64,000 nucleotides of DNA from Ophioderma brevispina (GCA_023653785.1 JAMKCH010007155.1:1-64000), one strand, 5' to 3'; shown: positions 1-12,335, counted from the stretch's first letter. Notes: generated by a model from the sequence alone, not told the origin. Made by a program: numbers and translations.

Positions 1-1394
1 TGATCCACAGCCTCGTCCCCCAATTTACCTCAAAGAAATGGAGATTTTTATATGATCTGAACTATTGACCCAAGTATAGTATGTGTGCATAGACGTCCAC
101 TCTCAGAACATTGGTTAAAATTTTGCCCCTCGCGGAGTTCATGATGATCCGTGTGGAAGTGACCACAGTACCAATACAAAATAATATAAGAAATACTTGC
201 GATACGCAAGCGATACGCATTGGCAGAAATTTACAAATTTAGGAACAAACTGCATGCTTCAATTAGAATATCAAAACGTAGATATTTCTTTAATAAATTC
301 AAGCAAGCAAAAAGTAACATGCGACAGACTTGGAAGGTAATATTTTTGGTCGTGGACGTAAGCAGTCGTTGCCGGACCAGTTTAAACACGATACTAGAGA
401 AATAATTACAGATTCCAAAATAACATCTAATGAATTCAGCACTTTTTTGTAAATGTATGCCTAAATCTTGCATCAAAATCCACTATTAAGGTAAGGACTA
501 CTACGATTATCTCAAAGAGCCCATGCAAATTAATATGTTTATTAAGAGGGGGGGTCTGTTTTCAAATTAAAGAAAACGAGTCTACTAGCACAAATGAGAT
601 TATAGCATGATAGGAAAGTTTAAACTTTCAGCTTTCATTTGCTTTTTGTTTGAGGTAAATAGGACATTCCATTCAAATTTTATGCTCGATTAAAGTAAGC
701 AAGTCTTGCACGTTCGATGCATTTTTGTATACATTTGTATGTAAGAAGTGCTCACCCTGTGATTTTTAAGCAAATTTATTTTTTATTATTATGACTACAT
801 ATTACAAGCTTTTTCAAAATTAATTTATTAAAACATTAAATAAATTCATTTTGCATCAAACCAACTCGCAATTTTCGGTTCGACAGCATTTCTTATGTAT
901 TTCTTTATTATCACTCACCCAGTGATATTTAAGACGATTATTTTTAAAAATTAATTTAACCCATTAGATCATCCCCAATTTGTTCTCGTGTTTAGCCATT
1001 CAGAGGCCCTGTTCAGTTGCCATGGCAACAAGATCAAAATAATGAGCATTTTTCAAAACTTTCCAACATGGGCTACAATATGATATACAACATGCATATG
1101 TAACATATTGGTAAAGTCAAGAAAATTGCAATCGAAAATTGGGCAAAAAACGTAGACCCACCCCTTAAGCTAAATGTATAGAAACCGAGCTTATTAAAAT
1201 TATTGACAAATTTGATTAAAATAAGAGCGCAGGTTATGATGGTATTGGCAGCTTTATAGTTAAGAAGTTTGCCAATGAAATTGTACAACCCCTTTTTATG
1301 ATATTCAATTTATCTTTGACAACCCGTGTTGGTACCAAAACAACTCAAAATTGCAAATTATTGACCTGTGTCCGTCCTTCCATGCTTTTCCAAA

Positions 1395-1848
1395 ATTCTT
1401 GAACCTGGAGCTGACTCCTCATGGGCTGAATGGCGATGCCTCAACAGATTGAGAACCAGAATTGGGCGATCTAAGGTTTCCTTGCAGAAGTGGGGCTACC
1501 TGGAAGCAGATCTGGGGTTCGTCCGCGAAACTTAGTCGTAAATCTACGTGCATACTATGTCATGCCTGAGTGGATCAACTTATCCAAATCACTGTGTAAA
1601 TGGTATGAAAAGGTCTATTATGTAGGACATACACATGAGTTAGTATACACGTAGGGTTACGCATGAGGTTCGCGAACGGACCCCAGGACACTACCTGTGG
1701 TTGTGGAACAGCACCACAGACATTTAAACATCTCTTGGTCTGCCCACTGTTGGAGCAACAATGCACAGACAAGGATCTTGCGGGATTCAGTGAAGCAGCC
1801 AGACGTTGTTCTCATTTCTGGCATGTCTGGCTGGATTATATTTGAGAA
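1395..1848 (+). pseudogene. C-terminal LINE fragment with terminal zinc-knuckle motif
   Basis: The stretch reads EWRCLNRLRTRIGRSKVS then QKWGYLEAD, is interrupted by a palindromic MITE, and resumes as TTCGCGTAPQTFKHLLVCPL, ending near 1845 at a stop. A C-x-C-x(n)-H-x(3)-C knuckle after the RT is typical of the carboxyl end of several LINE clades, usually written CDCG...HLL.CP. It sits inside the decayed LINE at 210-2610, so it is probably the younger of the two. No RT core precedes it: a 5'-truncated copy. Confidence 0.7.
1507..1686. mobile_element. Palindromic MITE, copy 1
   Basis: Inverted arms begin GGGGTTCGTCCGCG and end CGCGAACGGACCCC. The inner arm carries forms of CTACGTGTATACTA. The same element, in the opposite orientation, lies at 32133-32303. 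It splits the LINE zinc-knuckle reading frame between GYLEAD and TTCGCG. No convincing target duplication is visible. Confidence 0.75.
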
Positions 1849-2609
1849 CCACTGTGTTTGGACACGATAAGTAGAAGAAGACCTATCGAAAGTTTTGAAT
1901 ATGATAGATCATACATTTTTGTTATATAAGATGGAACATTACGGCTTCCGGGGCATCGTACTTGGCTTGTTTTGGAATTACCTAAATAATAGAAAGCATT
2001 ACGTATATTATAATTCAGACAAATCAGATTTTAACAATATAATATGTGGAGTTCTCCAGGGGTCCATTTTAGGACGTTTACTTTTTTTAATTAAATATCA
2101 GTGATATTATTAACTCATCAAATGTTTTGGAATTCATATCATTTGCCGACGATACTGCAATTCTATTTTTCGCATATTGATATCGCTAGCCAATAAAGGT
2201 TAATAAACAGAGTTATCAGAAGTAAATAATTGGTTCGAGGCCAATAAATTATCAGGAAATACTAGCAAAACTAATTACATGTTTCTAAGTACTCCACATA
2301 TGACTTCAAAAATGGGCCTAATGGTCGCGGGCAACAATCGCCTCGTATTGATATTATACTAGATGAGACAAATGTCGACTATGTAACCAAAACTAAGTTT
2401 TAGGTGCATTAATCGATGCAACTTAACATGGAAATGTCATATATTGAGTATATCTTTAAAAAAAAGCACTTTTACGTAATATTGGCGTAATGAAAAAAAT
2501 AAGTACTTTGTTCCAGAAAAGATTGTATTCTTTAGACTGCATTCTTGTTCTGCCGTATATAAATTACGGCAGCCTTGTATGGGGAAATGCTTGTATAACA
2601 TATATTAGG

Positions 2610-3890
2610 CTAGTTGGCAAGATCTCATAGCGTTTACAAAGGTGACGCACCCCTTACAAGTATATACTTTTGCTAAAATAAATTGTGCTAAAACTAAAAT
2701 TATCAAAATCAGTTCTACGCGTGTTCTCACTTCTAGTATGTGCACATTTTCGTGAAAATGAATTAAATGCCATTTCCTTTTTCCATGAATATCAGCGACC
2801 AAGAGATGTACACCATGTTCCATGACTCCAGCAAACAATGGTGCTATTGATAAGTATATCCACCCGTTATGAATACGATGAATAGGAGAACAGACTTCAG
2901 ATTCTCTGGGACTGCAAAACCATTGTTATTGTCCATGACGTTAAAAGCTTTTGAATTGTTTTCACCGTCCGGTTTAGATTGAGCTACAGCCTCATTCACG
3001 AAGAAAATAAAACTCAAACTTCTGCTGGGAGTTTAATAACTTTGATCGTATATTTCATCATTTATTCAAAAAGAAAACGAAGATGAGCAAAAATCATGAA
3101 AGAAGTGATTGGCAAGCTATGACATAACATCTTGGTGCAGAACCAACACCCACAACTCCATAACTTAACCATATTAATACTGGACCTCTTTTCTATTCAA
3201 TTAAAAGTTTGTTCGGCAACGGTTCACTGGCATTTCATATAGGTGGATGATTTTCGATTTCTGCTATGAAAGCAATAAATTACATAGAAATGGGGTTACG
3301 CAACAAGTTACGGGTTTGGTTATGATAAAGATGTTAGGTCACAGTTTGCTAAACATTTTTTTCTCATGAGCTTTGTTCACCTTCGTTTCCCTTTCGAATA
3401 AAGGATGAAATATAGGGTCCAAGAAAATTGAACACACAGTAGAACCTCTAATTTTTTTTTTATTTATTGTGAAAGAGGACAAGTAATTTGTGTTCCACGT
3501 CATGAAAAATAGCTTAATCTAAAATCGGGGTGGAGGTATAGCACCTGCAATCTTTTCAGTTGCATGGATAATAACAATGGCTCTGCAGTTCCAGATGAAA
3601 AAGGAATCTGTGAAGTGTTTGGTCTTCTACTTACCGAGCGGATTTACTTATCAATAGCCCCACTATTTTGCAGGAGTCAATGAATCATGGTGTACATCCC
3701 GTAGTCACTGATATTCAGGCATAAATTGAGATGACATTTAATTCATTTTCTCGAGAATAATACTAGAAGTGAGAACTGATTTCTATAATTTTAGGAAGAA
3801 TTATATACTTCCCAGGGGTGCGCCACCTTGGTCCTTATCCGAGCATCTTTTTCCCTTTGGCCTCATGGCCTATATAGACAAAAATGGGCA
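2610..3890. mobile_element. Fold-back repeat with about 500-bp inverted arms (family R1)
   Basis: The left arm (about 2610-3130) and right arm (about 3290-3890) are imperfect reverse complements, seen in the shared blocks ATATTTCATCATTTATTC, GTTCTCAC(T/G)TCTAGTA and GACGCACCCCT. Two further copies of one arm lie at 22005-22400 and 23750-24812. No open reading frame of note lies between the arms, so this is probably a non-autonomous element of unknown superfamily. Confidence 0.6.
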
Positions 3891-4707
3891 TGGAGTGTTA
3901 TTTCTAATAGCCATTATCGAAGTCATACTGGACCTCAATTTGCAAAGCAAATATTTTAATCCAGAATTGGGTGTTTTATGTACAAAACTTCAAACAGTGT
4001 GTTACCTAATTCGTTTGCTATTTTTTAGAAGATCTGATATACAAATCTATCACACAAGATTTAATAGTGACTATAATATTATTATACTAGAAACAAGAAG
4101 GTATTTTCTGATCACTCTGTAAGAACTCCCTTCACAACAACATAAATTAAATTCGATCAGACACTTTCGAATTAAATACAAGCATGAGCTAATAAGTTTA
4201 TATAAGTGAGTTAATTGAGCACTCTATGTTGTGTGATGGTGACCGTTCTACTTGTTTAGTCCGGGAACTTAAGGTATGTGTAGCCAGAAGGCGGAAATAA
4301 ATAGGTACAAGCTGAATTTTACAGAATAGTTTCCTAATATTGTGAAGAGCAACATATCAAAAGTCCCCTAGAATCCCCCGTGTGCTATTTGAGAAATAAG
4401 GGGGTAAAGTTTATAACATTTGTTAAAAAAATTAAAATGATTCAAGTGAGCTATATAATGGGCTATCGAATAAGATAATAATGTATAGTTTGTTTAACTT
4501 TTGAACTTTAGTTTTAGGCATGCAGGCCAAAATAATTTCAACGTCATCGTGGAGTAAAATTTTCAAACAGTACGTTTTTTATTCAACTAATTCAAAATTT
4601 CGTGTACATGTTGTTTGGTCATATTATGGGAAAAAATGCTCATTCACACTATCTATACATCTTCGAAATATTGGCCTTATAGGGCAGTGGCTTGTGACCT
4701 CCCATAG

Positions 4708-5373
4708 GTTTATTGCCATTTGGTCTAATCCCATTTGGTCTAATAGCCATTTGGTCTAACTTCAATTGCTCTAAACCCATATTGTCTAATACCAATTTGT
4801 CTAATAACCATTAAGTCTAACATCCAATTTATCTAACAACCAAAATGTCCAATAGCCATTTGGTTTAATGTCCATCTAGTCTAATGATCAATTCGTCTAC
4901 TACCATTTGGTCTAAAAACCACAAACACTATTTGGTCTAATTCCCATTTGGTCTAATATCCATCTGGTCTAATATCCATCTGGTCTAATATCAATTTGGT
5001 CTAATACCCAATTGGTCTAATACCAATTTGGTCTAATATCCATTTGGTCTATTATCTATCTGGTCTAATATCCATTTGGTCTAATATCCATTTGGTCTAA
5101 TATCCATTTGGTCTAATGTCCCCCTGGTTCAATGTCTATTTGGTCTAATACCCATTTGGAACAGATTGACATGGGTATTAGACCAGAAGGATATTAGATA
5201 AAATGAATATTAGACCAGATGGGTATTAGACCAATTGGCATTAGACCAAATCGGTTATAGACGATATGGATATTAGACGATATGAGATTTAGACCAGATG
5301 AATATGAGACTACATGGTTATTAGCCTAAATGGTTATTAGACTAAATGGTATTAGACCAAATGGCAAGTCACC
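4708..5373. repeat. Fold-back element with arms of tandem 16-17-bp units
   Basis: From about 4708 to 5157 the sequence is a run of units like CCATTTGGTCTAATAT; from about 5168 to 5373 the units switch to the reverse complement (GGTATTAGACCAAAT). The outermost parts are inverted (GCCATTTGGTCTAAT against ATTAGACCAAATGGC). CCTCCCATAG occurs directly on both sides (4698-4707 and 5373-5382), which looks like a target duplication. The arms are unequal, about 450 and 206 bp. The architecture resembles sea-urchin TU fold-back transposons. Confidence 0.75.
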
Positions 5374-5417
5374 CTCCCATAGACCCAATAGAAACCTGCC
5401 ATAATAACATATCATAC

Positions 5418-6692
5418 ATGACTTATATTTTGAAAGGCGCCTTTTCACATAGATACAAAGCGCCTTTATGAGTAATACGACTGAAAGAGGTGAGTTTTGA
5501 GCATTGACTTAAACTTTTCAACAGTACTGGCACTACGAATGGTGATAGGAATTTGGTTCCATAGCTTTGGTGCAGCCACTGTCGCCAGCACATTTATGTG
5601 TCCTAGGAACAACGAGAGTGAGACCATGGTGGCTAGAACGAGTGGTTATTAAACAGACCCAGGACGTGATCTATCATCTACTGACCACCAGACATTCACT
5701 GATGTACTGGGGACAAAGCCCGTTCAGTGCCTTATAAACATATAAAAGAGTTTTGAATTTAATACGATTATACTAAGCCAGTGAAGTTCCTTCAACAGAG
5801 GGGTTGTGTGAGTAGATCTAGGATACCGGAATATGAGACGAGCACACTTGTTTTGAAGCTTTTGGAGTAGGTTGAGGTTCTTCTGAGTACTACCATTGAG
5901 CAACAGATTACAGTAGTCTAAGCGAGACAAAATTAAAGAGACACTGGCACATTTGAAAAATAGTGCGCCCTCAAGAATTTTCAAAATCGATATTTTTGCA
6001 TGGTTGTAAAGCTTTTATATACAAAAGCCCTCACCCGAAATGATTAAGACCAAATCAGCTTCCTTATGGGTAAACAGAACGATTTTATAATTTCACGTCG
6101 CCGGCGACGCTAAATTCAGCAGACGACGAAAATGGCTTTTAACACCAGAACACGCACTCCGTATGCATGTTTCTCACGCTATGCACACTGTTTGACCGGT
6201 CTATAACCTTTGTGGTTTTAATATCAGTGAGTACGAGTAAAAAAAAATTCACATGTAATATACACTTTTGTAGATTAAAGTTATGGAAAACTTAAAAGTT
6301 GCCCTACAAATTACCTGGATGTCTATATCCTCATATCAATGTCCCTATCTGTTTTGGGGTATGTTATTTTTATGTGTAAAATATATCTCTGTTCTTCCAA
6401 TGGCTTAGACTATCATTTGAGAGCAAATTGAAGAAATTTCATATTTTGTGAAAATGTGCCAGTGCCGCTTTAATGATCTAACAACATTAGCACATGTTTC
6501 AAAATCAAGGAATCTACGTATTCTATAAAGGTTTCTAATTTGCCAGTTAACAGATTTAGCAAGGCTGGACACATGTTTAGACATTGACATTTGGTTGTCA
6601 AAAATAACGCCCGAATTGCGAACATTATCAGATGGAGAGATAGCAACAGCATCCAGCTGAAGCTGTACATCATGAACCCTATAGCTTTTCAA
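5418..6692 (-). mobile_element. Antisense LINE 3' part (L2/CR1-like), split by a MITE
   Basis: Read on the minus strand, 6692-6474 gives DNVRNSGVIFDNQMSMSKHV and ends ...NVVRSL; 5936-5724 resumes ILSRLDYCNLLLNGS and NKCARLIFRYPRSTHTTP. This is the thumb/C-terminal part of a LINE RT; the DYCN block is characteristic. A coding tail and 3' UTR extend to about 5418. 5' truncated, no catalytic core. Removing the MITE and one TTAA restores continuous reading. Confidence 0.8.
5933..6473. mobile_element. TTAA-flanked MITE (T1), piggyBac-like ends
   Basis: TTAA stands at both edges (5933-5936, 6470-6473), followed by inverted ends TTAAAGAGACACTGGCACAT and, from the other side, TTAAAGCGGCACTGGCACAT. 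It lies exactly between the codons for RSL and ILSRLDYCN of an antisense LINE. There is no transposase; inner sequence matches the start of the MITE at 40471-41045. Confidence 0.85.
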
Positions 6693-7070
6693 GTAAATTA
6701 CTTCAACTATTTAAATATATCTTTTCAGTTTATACACAATTAGACGAACAATTTGATACTCTTTTTGAAAGAATCGGAGCACTCCGAGGATTTACCCCAG
6801 TATGACCTTGAACAGTTATTGCCATATAGTTAATAATCCATAAATCGCAGATAGGGCAAACTATACCTTTTTTAAGTCTTATGGCATGACACAAACGTTG
6901 GTATACATTTGAACGCAATTGGAACATTTTAGAATTTAACCTCAGTACAAACTTTACCCCCTTTATTTCTCAAATAGCACTCAGGGGATTCGTGGGGACT
7001 TTGATATGTTGTTCCTTACAGCATCAGGAAACTATCCTGAAAACTTCAGCTTGTACCTATTTATTTCTGG

Positions 7071-8399
7071 GTGTTTTTCTATATATCTATGACTAGTTGG
7101 TGTATTTGATGTAGACGCGGGTGTAGACGTTCATTTTGTTTTTGTGGCCTTCTCTGGAAGGCGATGTGACGTTTTCCTTGTGTTCTGCCCATGGCGCGGT
7201 GACCATCATGAGCGCATCTTAGGGCCCAGAGATGGTCACTCTTGTAAATTCTTGTATAATGATTTTGTAGGGTTGGTTGCTTCTGGCCTTATTGGCCTTT
7301 TGATCAGTCCTCCGTAATCGTTTGTATTAATCAGTATTTTGCCTGTATATTTTATATATTTGTTACAAATGATTATGGAAATAAAGAATAGGGCTTATGC
7401 CTCATAAAGAATTTGACAATGTTGACCCGTTTATTCCCATACTTCTTGCTATAATATGTATACCTCTCAGTCAGAATGTGTATGAAAGCTCAAATATCCA
7501 TATAAAGCGAAGCTGTACTTATATTTGGTAGGGAGTTGGCATGCACTGCGCTTTGGCCGAATCTGCTTGAAGTAATTGGCTGCCAATCTATATGCTAATT
7601 TTGCTCCGCCTTACATCCTACGTCATACCTATTTACCAAATAAGTTCCTTTTGTATTAACAATTTTGTAATGTAAATATTGCTTTAATGACAATTTAACC
7701 AGTATAAAATATGTTATTTAAAAGTTGGTTACCTGCAAAAGCCGTTCATGCGTATTCATATTATCTCAAATGATCTTGATCTAAAAATTGTGTAAATTGT
7801 GTCACACACAGGTCGCATACCACCCCACTCGCTGTCAATCGCTATATCCACCTATTAGGAACGCACTATTAGATATCAACGGGGGAATGGAACTTAGGGT
7901 ATAGTGCGGATTTTTTTTCGTCGCCTAGTAAAGGCAGTATCTTTGCATTTTTATTTTCAAATTTTAAAGTTTGATGGATGAGGGAAGATTTCTTTTTAAT
8001 CGTCGTTAGGGTTCACTGGTGTGCAAATTTTGTTTTTCAGCATACTTTCACCCTCGTTGATATCGAATGGTTCATCTCTTATCAACCCATGGGCATCCAT
8101 CCATTATGAGGTTACCAATTGACTGTTGAAGGCCAGTCAAGCGAATTCGGTGAGATTATTATGTGAACGCTTGAAGTCAGTACAAGCTGAACTTCAAACA
8201 CTTCTACGAGAATCGGACAACATTGATCTGGCAGTATATTACTTTTCTGTCACTCATTGCATCCAACGTAATGAGAAGTATATGCATGTTTTGAAACTGA
8301 TGTATTTTATATTAATTTGAATTGAGTGAAGTTTTTGTATAACCGGATAAGATTGGCCATATGTGAAAGTAAATTTCTGAAAGCCTACAATTACGTACC
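7071..8399. other. Upstream flank of the host gene, no gene recognised
   Basis: The stretch includes a polyadenylation-like AATAAAG near 7380 and a 64-codon open frame at 8126-8320 (LCERLKSVQAELQTLLRESD, coiled-coil-like), which I cannot assign. The 5' UTR and promoter of the gene starting at 8400 must lie here or further left, but no TATA box or initiator is convincing. Confidence 0.3.
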
Positions 8400-8475
8400 A
8401 TGAGTTTGAAGACAGAATTATTACATCTGGGAATTTTTCTTCTGCTAATGACACCTATAATGGCGCAGCATAAAG
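8400..8475 (+). CDS. Host gene exon 1: signal peptide
   Basis: The exon opens at an ATG and encodes 25 residues: a short polar start with Lys4, a hydrophobic core (LGIFLLLMTPIMA) and a likely signal-peptidase site after IMA, before QHK. It ends AAAG with the donor GTAATT at 8476, a phase-1 boundary. The next exon I can support, 22805-23041, also begins in phase 1, giving a GAT codon at the join. A signal peptide fits the extracellular domains downstream. An intron of 14.3 kb follows. The start is inferred; no transcript supports it, and an extra exon in the large intron cannot be excluded. Confidence 0.6.
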
Positions 8476-8728
8476 GTAATTTTGTAGCTGTGTGTGTATG
8501 TAATATGGATTAATTTAATATTATGTGAGTATGTAATACGTTATAATGCTCCATGCATGCCAAGCTAGTATCTAAGTCATGCTATGTTGCTCTAATAGGC
8601 CATTGTGCTTTACGGATAGAGAGATAACACTCGGACGTCTGCGCTTTATCCCGAAGGCCACAACATTATGGTAGCAGCTTGGCATAGAAATTGGCTTATA
8701 GAGGAGGAGCACGGGCCCAGGACAAACT

Positions 8729-9972
8729 TCATCGTTTACCCCTCACTACAGAAAAGGTATAACACCTTTGGTAGTTAGTATAGACCCTCTACATCAATGC
8801 TAGGTAGGTAGTACTCTCAAATTGTGGTATCACTTTTTTTAATAGGGGCAATTTAAGTTTACACTGAGGTCAAAATTTTGAAATGCTCCAATCATGTTGA
8901 AACATTTTCCATATTGTCCGTCTAGTCATAAGGATTCCAAAAATGTATAGTTTGTACCTTCTATGACCATTGGTTTGGGAGTTATAGGGTAAAAATGGCT
9001 AAAATGGTAAAAAAAAGGTCAATTTCTATTTGTACAGGGCCAAAATCAGATGTTGCTCCAATTTTGTTAAAAATGAAAGAAGTTGTTCATCTAGCTTAAA
9101 GTGACTGGAGGAGTCTCAATTTCACTGGATCGGTTGTAGACCACCTACCGAGAACGTTTCGAAGGTTTATTGGACAAACAGGTGCAAAAAAAACCACAAA
9201 CCTTGTTTTGAACTTACCTGCTATCGTAATCGTTCCCCATAGAAAACCATGCTTTGACTTTCTGTCGTGCACGACAGAAACAACTAAATCACCATCTTAT
9301 TACATAAGGACGGCGTATTCGGCTTATTCATTTCACGTGTGATCTAATACATTGGTAAGCATTCCAAATATGTAAAAAACCAGGGTTCGAATAAAATTGG
9401 GGGCGCTTCTTCCTGGAAATCTCATGTCTCTTTAATGTGGAATAGTTGTACCATCTGCAGTGCATAGTTACCATGTTATGCGACAAAATAGGTCATAGGG
9501 CAAGTTGGGCAACATAATCCAATTGGTGTTGACCTTCTTTGACCCTTATCTCCATAAGTAAGCATTTACCATAATCAAAACTATACTTTTTAGGAGTCAT
9601 CTTACCTCAGGCAATAATTTACAAGTATTTAAAATATAATCAGATTAACTTTTAATGTTGACCCCTGTACAAATTGAGATTGACCTTTTTTACCATTTTT
9701 GTATTTTTTTTACCCTATAAGTTCAACACAAATGGTCGTAGGTGCTACAAACTATAAATTTCTGGAATCCTTATGATTAGATGGACAATATGGCATACAT
9801 TTCAACATGATTGGGGCATTTTAAAAATTTGACCCCTGTGTAAACTTAAATTGGCCCCTATTGAAAAAGTGATACCACAATTTGAGAGTACTACCTACCT
9901 AGCATTGATACAGTGTCCATACGAACTACCAAGGTGTTAAACCTTTTCTGTAGTGGGAGGTAAACGAACTCC
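8729..9972. mobile_element. TIR element with about 300-bp arms, CACTACAGAAAAGG ends
   Basis: The left arm (about 8729-9060) begins CACTACAGAAAAGGT and carries TCTCAAATTGTGGTATCAC; the right arm (about 9640-9972) is its reverse complement and ends ACCTTTTCTGTAGTG. The arms stay similar for about 300 bp. A separate TTAA MITE (9096-9435) lies inside. No transposase coding is visible: a non-autonomous fold-back. Confidence 0.75.
9096..9435. mobile_element. TTAA-flanked MITE (T2)
   Basis: A 340-bp element with TTAA at both ends (9096-9099, 9432-9435) and inverted ends TTAAAGTGACTGGAGGAG and TTAAAGAGACATGAG. It is clearly homologous to 24813-25179. A shared inner landmark is the palindromic CTGTCGTGCACGACAG. 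It is nested inside the TIR element at 8729-9972, so it is the younger insertion. Confidence 0.85.
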
Positions 9973-10884
9973 TTAAATAAGGCCCCTATGATATTCTGCT
10001 CCTGCTCTATTAGCACGCAATACGTGTATGTATACATGTGAATGTATTATTTTCTACAATATGCGAAATACATCAAAAGGTAATATCCATGCAACTTATT
10101 TTTATCCTTATTAATATTTAGGATATTTACCTTCCTCAAATTGGTCGCATAAAGAAATAAAAAGTTCTAGCATAGATCCATTTTCAATTTAGAACCAATA
10201 ATACTATTTGTTTTTCAATCTTCCATCTGATTACAAGCTTTAGAAGGTAGCCCGAGAGTGTTTTAAAGAATTAAAAGATATATTTTAAGCAATATGGTGT
10301 TTGCTCAAGAACCAACAAAAAGTTTATGGCGCTAATTCAAGTGCAGTCTAAAAGACAAAACAATTTAAAGTGTACACAAATACTCTTAATTTCCTCTCAA
10401 AAGTTGCATGCCCGAAGTTTTTACCCTTGCAGAGATAAACCAGCGCGTGTTTTTTTTATGCAGCAAGATTTCGTGTTTTAGTTATGCGCGGAGATATCAC
10501 TAAACTATTGTCGCCTATCTGATCCATCTTTAGCTTCACTACTCTGCAACAATTCTCAATTACCTTTCATGTTTAGTACAAGTGCTTGTGGTGGACATGG
10601 TGGAAATGAGATAACGTCAATGGAAGACAATGGTCTTTAAAAAAAATTGAGAATCCGCGTTGCAATTTGAATGATAAATTACTTGGTTTGCGCCAATCAT
10701 GTCTGAGTACGTATCACATTCCTTGACAGTATAATGACGGTATGATTGAAAAGTTCTTTTAAAGTTATTGCGTTACCACTTTCTTGTCATTTCCTGAGAC
10801 CAACAGTGATGGACTTGCTCTGAATCATTTTGTGACTATGAAATCTTTTTTGTGCATGTTCCATTACGTTTGTCTAGTGTGTGT
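9973..10884. other. Intron 1 stretch without recognisable feature
   Basis: AT-rich DNA with no long open frame, no tandem repeat and no inverted arms that I could match elsewhere in the window. Confidence 0.4.
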
Positions 10885-11440
10885 AGTTTGCCCTATCTGT
10901 GGGTTAACATTTTCAGGATGCTCTGATTCTTTTCAAAATGGTCCCAACTTTTTCATATAGTCTCAAAGGACCAATCATTTTACCATTTGGTCACGTAATT
11001 AGAATGGTCACATATCATATGTGGTCATTATTACTTACCATCAAATTTACATAGGCCTACTAAAAGGTAAAATGTAGGGCAAATATGCATTTTCTGGTTT
11101 AGGACATGACCAGACAAATAATTTGAGACTAGTTTCGTCAAAATCGGAGCACTCTGAAAAGAAATTACCCCAGGATAACCTTGAACCGTTATGAGCCAAT
11201 AATCCTGAAACGAATTACCGTAGATATGGCAAATTATGCCTTTTTAATCCTCATACCAGGTGAATAAGTTGGTGTAGGTTTCAAAACAATTAGACCTGTT
11301 TTACCTAATTACTTTTGCTCCTTGTACAAACTTTCCCCCAATTTCTTACATGTTCCCCATTGTTGTTTTTTCTAGACTTTTGATACATAATTCTGTGAAA
11401 GTTTAGAATTATGATATCACAAAATTGTTTCTGTTGCAAA
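10885..11440. repeat. Family E arm pair, copy 2 (outer left arm missing)
   Basis: Left part has the inner-arm words TTTGCCCTATCTGTGGGTTA and CAGGATGCTCTGATTC; right part (11140-11430) has ATCGGAGCACTCTGA, CTTGAACCGTTATGAGCC, GTACAAACTTTCCCCCAATT and ends AAATTGTTTCTGTTGCAA then poly-A. The same order occurs in 12471-13319. The outer left terminus was not found. Confidence 0.55.
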
Positions 11441-12087
11441 AAAAAAAAAAATATTGCACTATATACTTCTTCTATTGGCTTACGTTTATTGTTCTCTGTG
11501 TGGAGTTGGAATCAATTATGCAATTTGTAAAAGTCTACATTCACAAAAAATGAATGACGGTTACAAAAATATATTTTATCTGTGTTTCACGTACAAAATT
11601 TGATTATTGCGTTAAGTTGACCAGAAGGAAAAAGTACACCATAACAGAAATAGCTAGCTCTGGAACGAAGTAATGGAAATCGCTATGCACTATGTAAACA
11701 AACCACCAGAACAAATCAACCCAAAAAATACTATTCAATAAGGACAAACAAGGCACAAAAATGTAAATAGAAGAAATCAACCAAAACAGACCAAATTCAG
11801 AGTCAGAGGTCAATCTGTACACCCTATTATGAGTCTTGGACCAGTGGTTCTGACGAAGTATAAAGTTGATCGGTCAATGGGTTGAATTGTATCATATGAG
11901 CCTAGGAGACTCACTAGGCGTAAGCGCAGTGTTAATATATTTACCACAGATAAAGAGACAAATAGACAGGCCTACACGTACACACAAGTAATACTTGTCT
12001 CGTATATGTAATCAGACGTAACAAAATATGACAGTAGCTGAAATAATTGCAATTTGTTCGTAATTATTTTTAAAAAAATCTTACAAA
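11441..12087. other. Intron 1 stretch without recognisable feature
   Basis: Nothing beyond short shadow frames; the 72-codon minus-strand frame at 11604-11822 has a low-complexity hydrophobic look and no recognisable domain. Confidence 0.35.
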
Positions 12088-12335
12088 ATAACATATCAAA
12101 GTTTAGAAGTGTGGCGAAGGGGGTATTTGAAAAGCGTCAAATTACGATTAAATGTGTATCAATGGATTTGTCTTGTCCCGATGGTTAAAATATATAGTTT
12201 GTTCTATCTGGGGAACTTAGCTTAATATAGGTTCAAAGTCATCCTAGGGTCATCAGGATGCTCCAATTCCTTTTCAAATAGGAGTCCAGTTTTCATGTGG
12301 TTGTATAGGACCAGAAAACGTATTGGTTGGAATTG
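12088..12335. repeat. Family E single arm, copy 3
   Basis: Begins AACATATCAAAGTTTAGAAG and continues with GTTTGTTCTATCTGGGG and CATCAGGATGCTCCAATTCC, the left-arm order of family E. No partner arm of its own is evident; the complete copy begins 140 bp further on. Confidence 0.5.

Larger units (their letters stand above)
210..2610 (+). mobile_element. Decayed CR1-like LINE, broken into three blocks
   Basis: Three collinear blocks read as one non-LTR retrotransposon. About 215-560 resembles the linker between endonuclease and reverse transcriptase (IRISKRRYFFNKF, then GRGRKQSLPDQF in the next frame). About 1183-1365 resembles the start of the RT (DGIGSFIVKKFANEIVQPL). About 1880-2600 carries the RT core: GVLQGSILGRLLF, SFADDTAIL with its DD intact, and PYINYGSLVWGN. 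Frameshifts and stops separate the blocks, so no protein can be made. Bases 560-1180 hold nothing I recognise; 1380-1880 holds a different LINE tail. Confidence 0.7.
4292..7070. mobile_element. Composite 2.8-kb element with long terminal inverted repeats (family E, copy 1)
   Basis: Left end: AAATAAATAGGTACAAGC, then CAACATATCAAAAGTCCCC, then GAGAAATAAGGGGGTAAAG. Right end has the same blocks reverse-complemented, finishing GCTTGTACCTATTTATTT near 7065. The arms match for at least 130 bp. The interior has received a tandem-repeat fold-back (4708-5373) and contains an antisense LINE piece (5418-6692) that holds a TTAA MITE. Related arms recur at 10885-11440, 12088-12335 and 12471-13319. Confidence 0.6.

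Noticed and set aside
4720..5160. CRISPR-like array of regularly spaced repeats
   Set aside because: Units are contiguous 16-17-bp tandem repeats without spacers and switch strand in the middle; the genome is eukaryotic.
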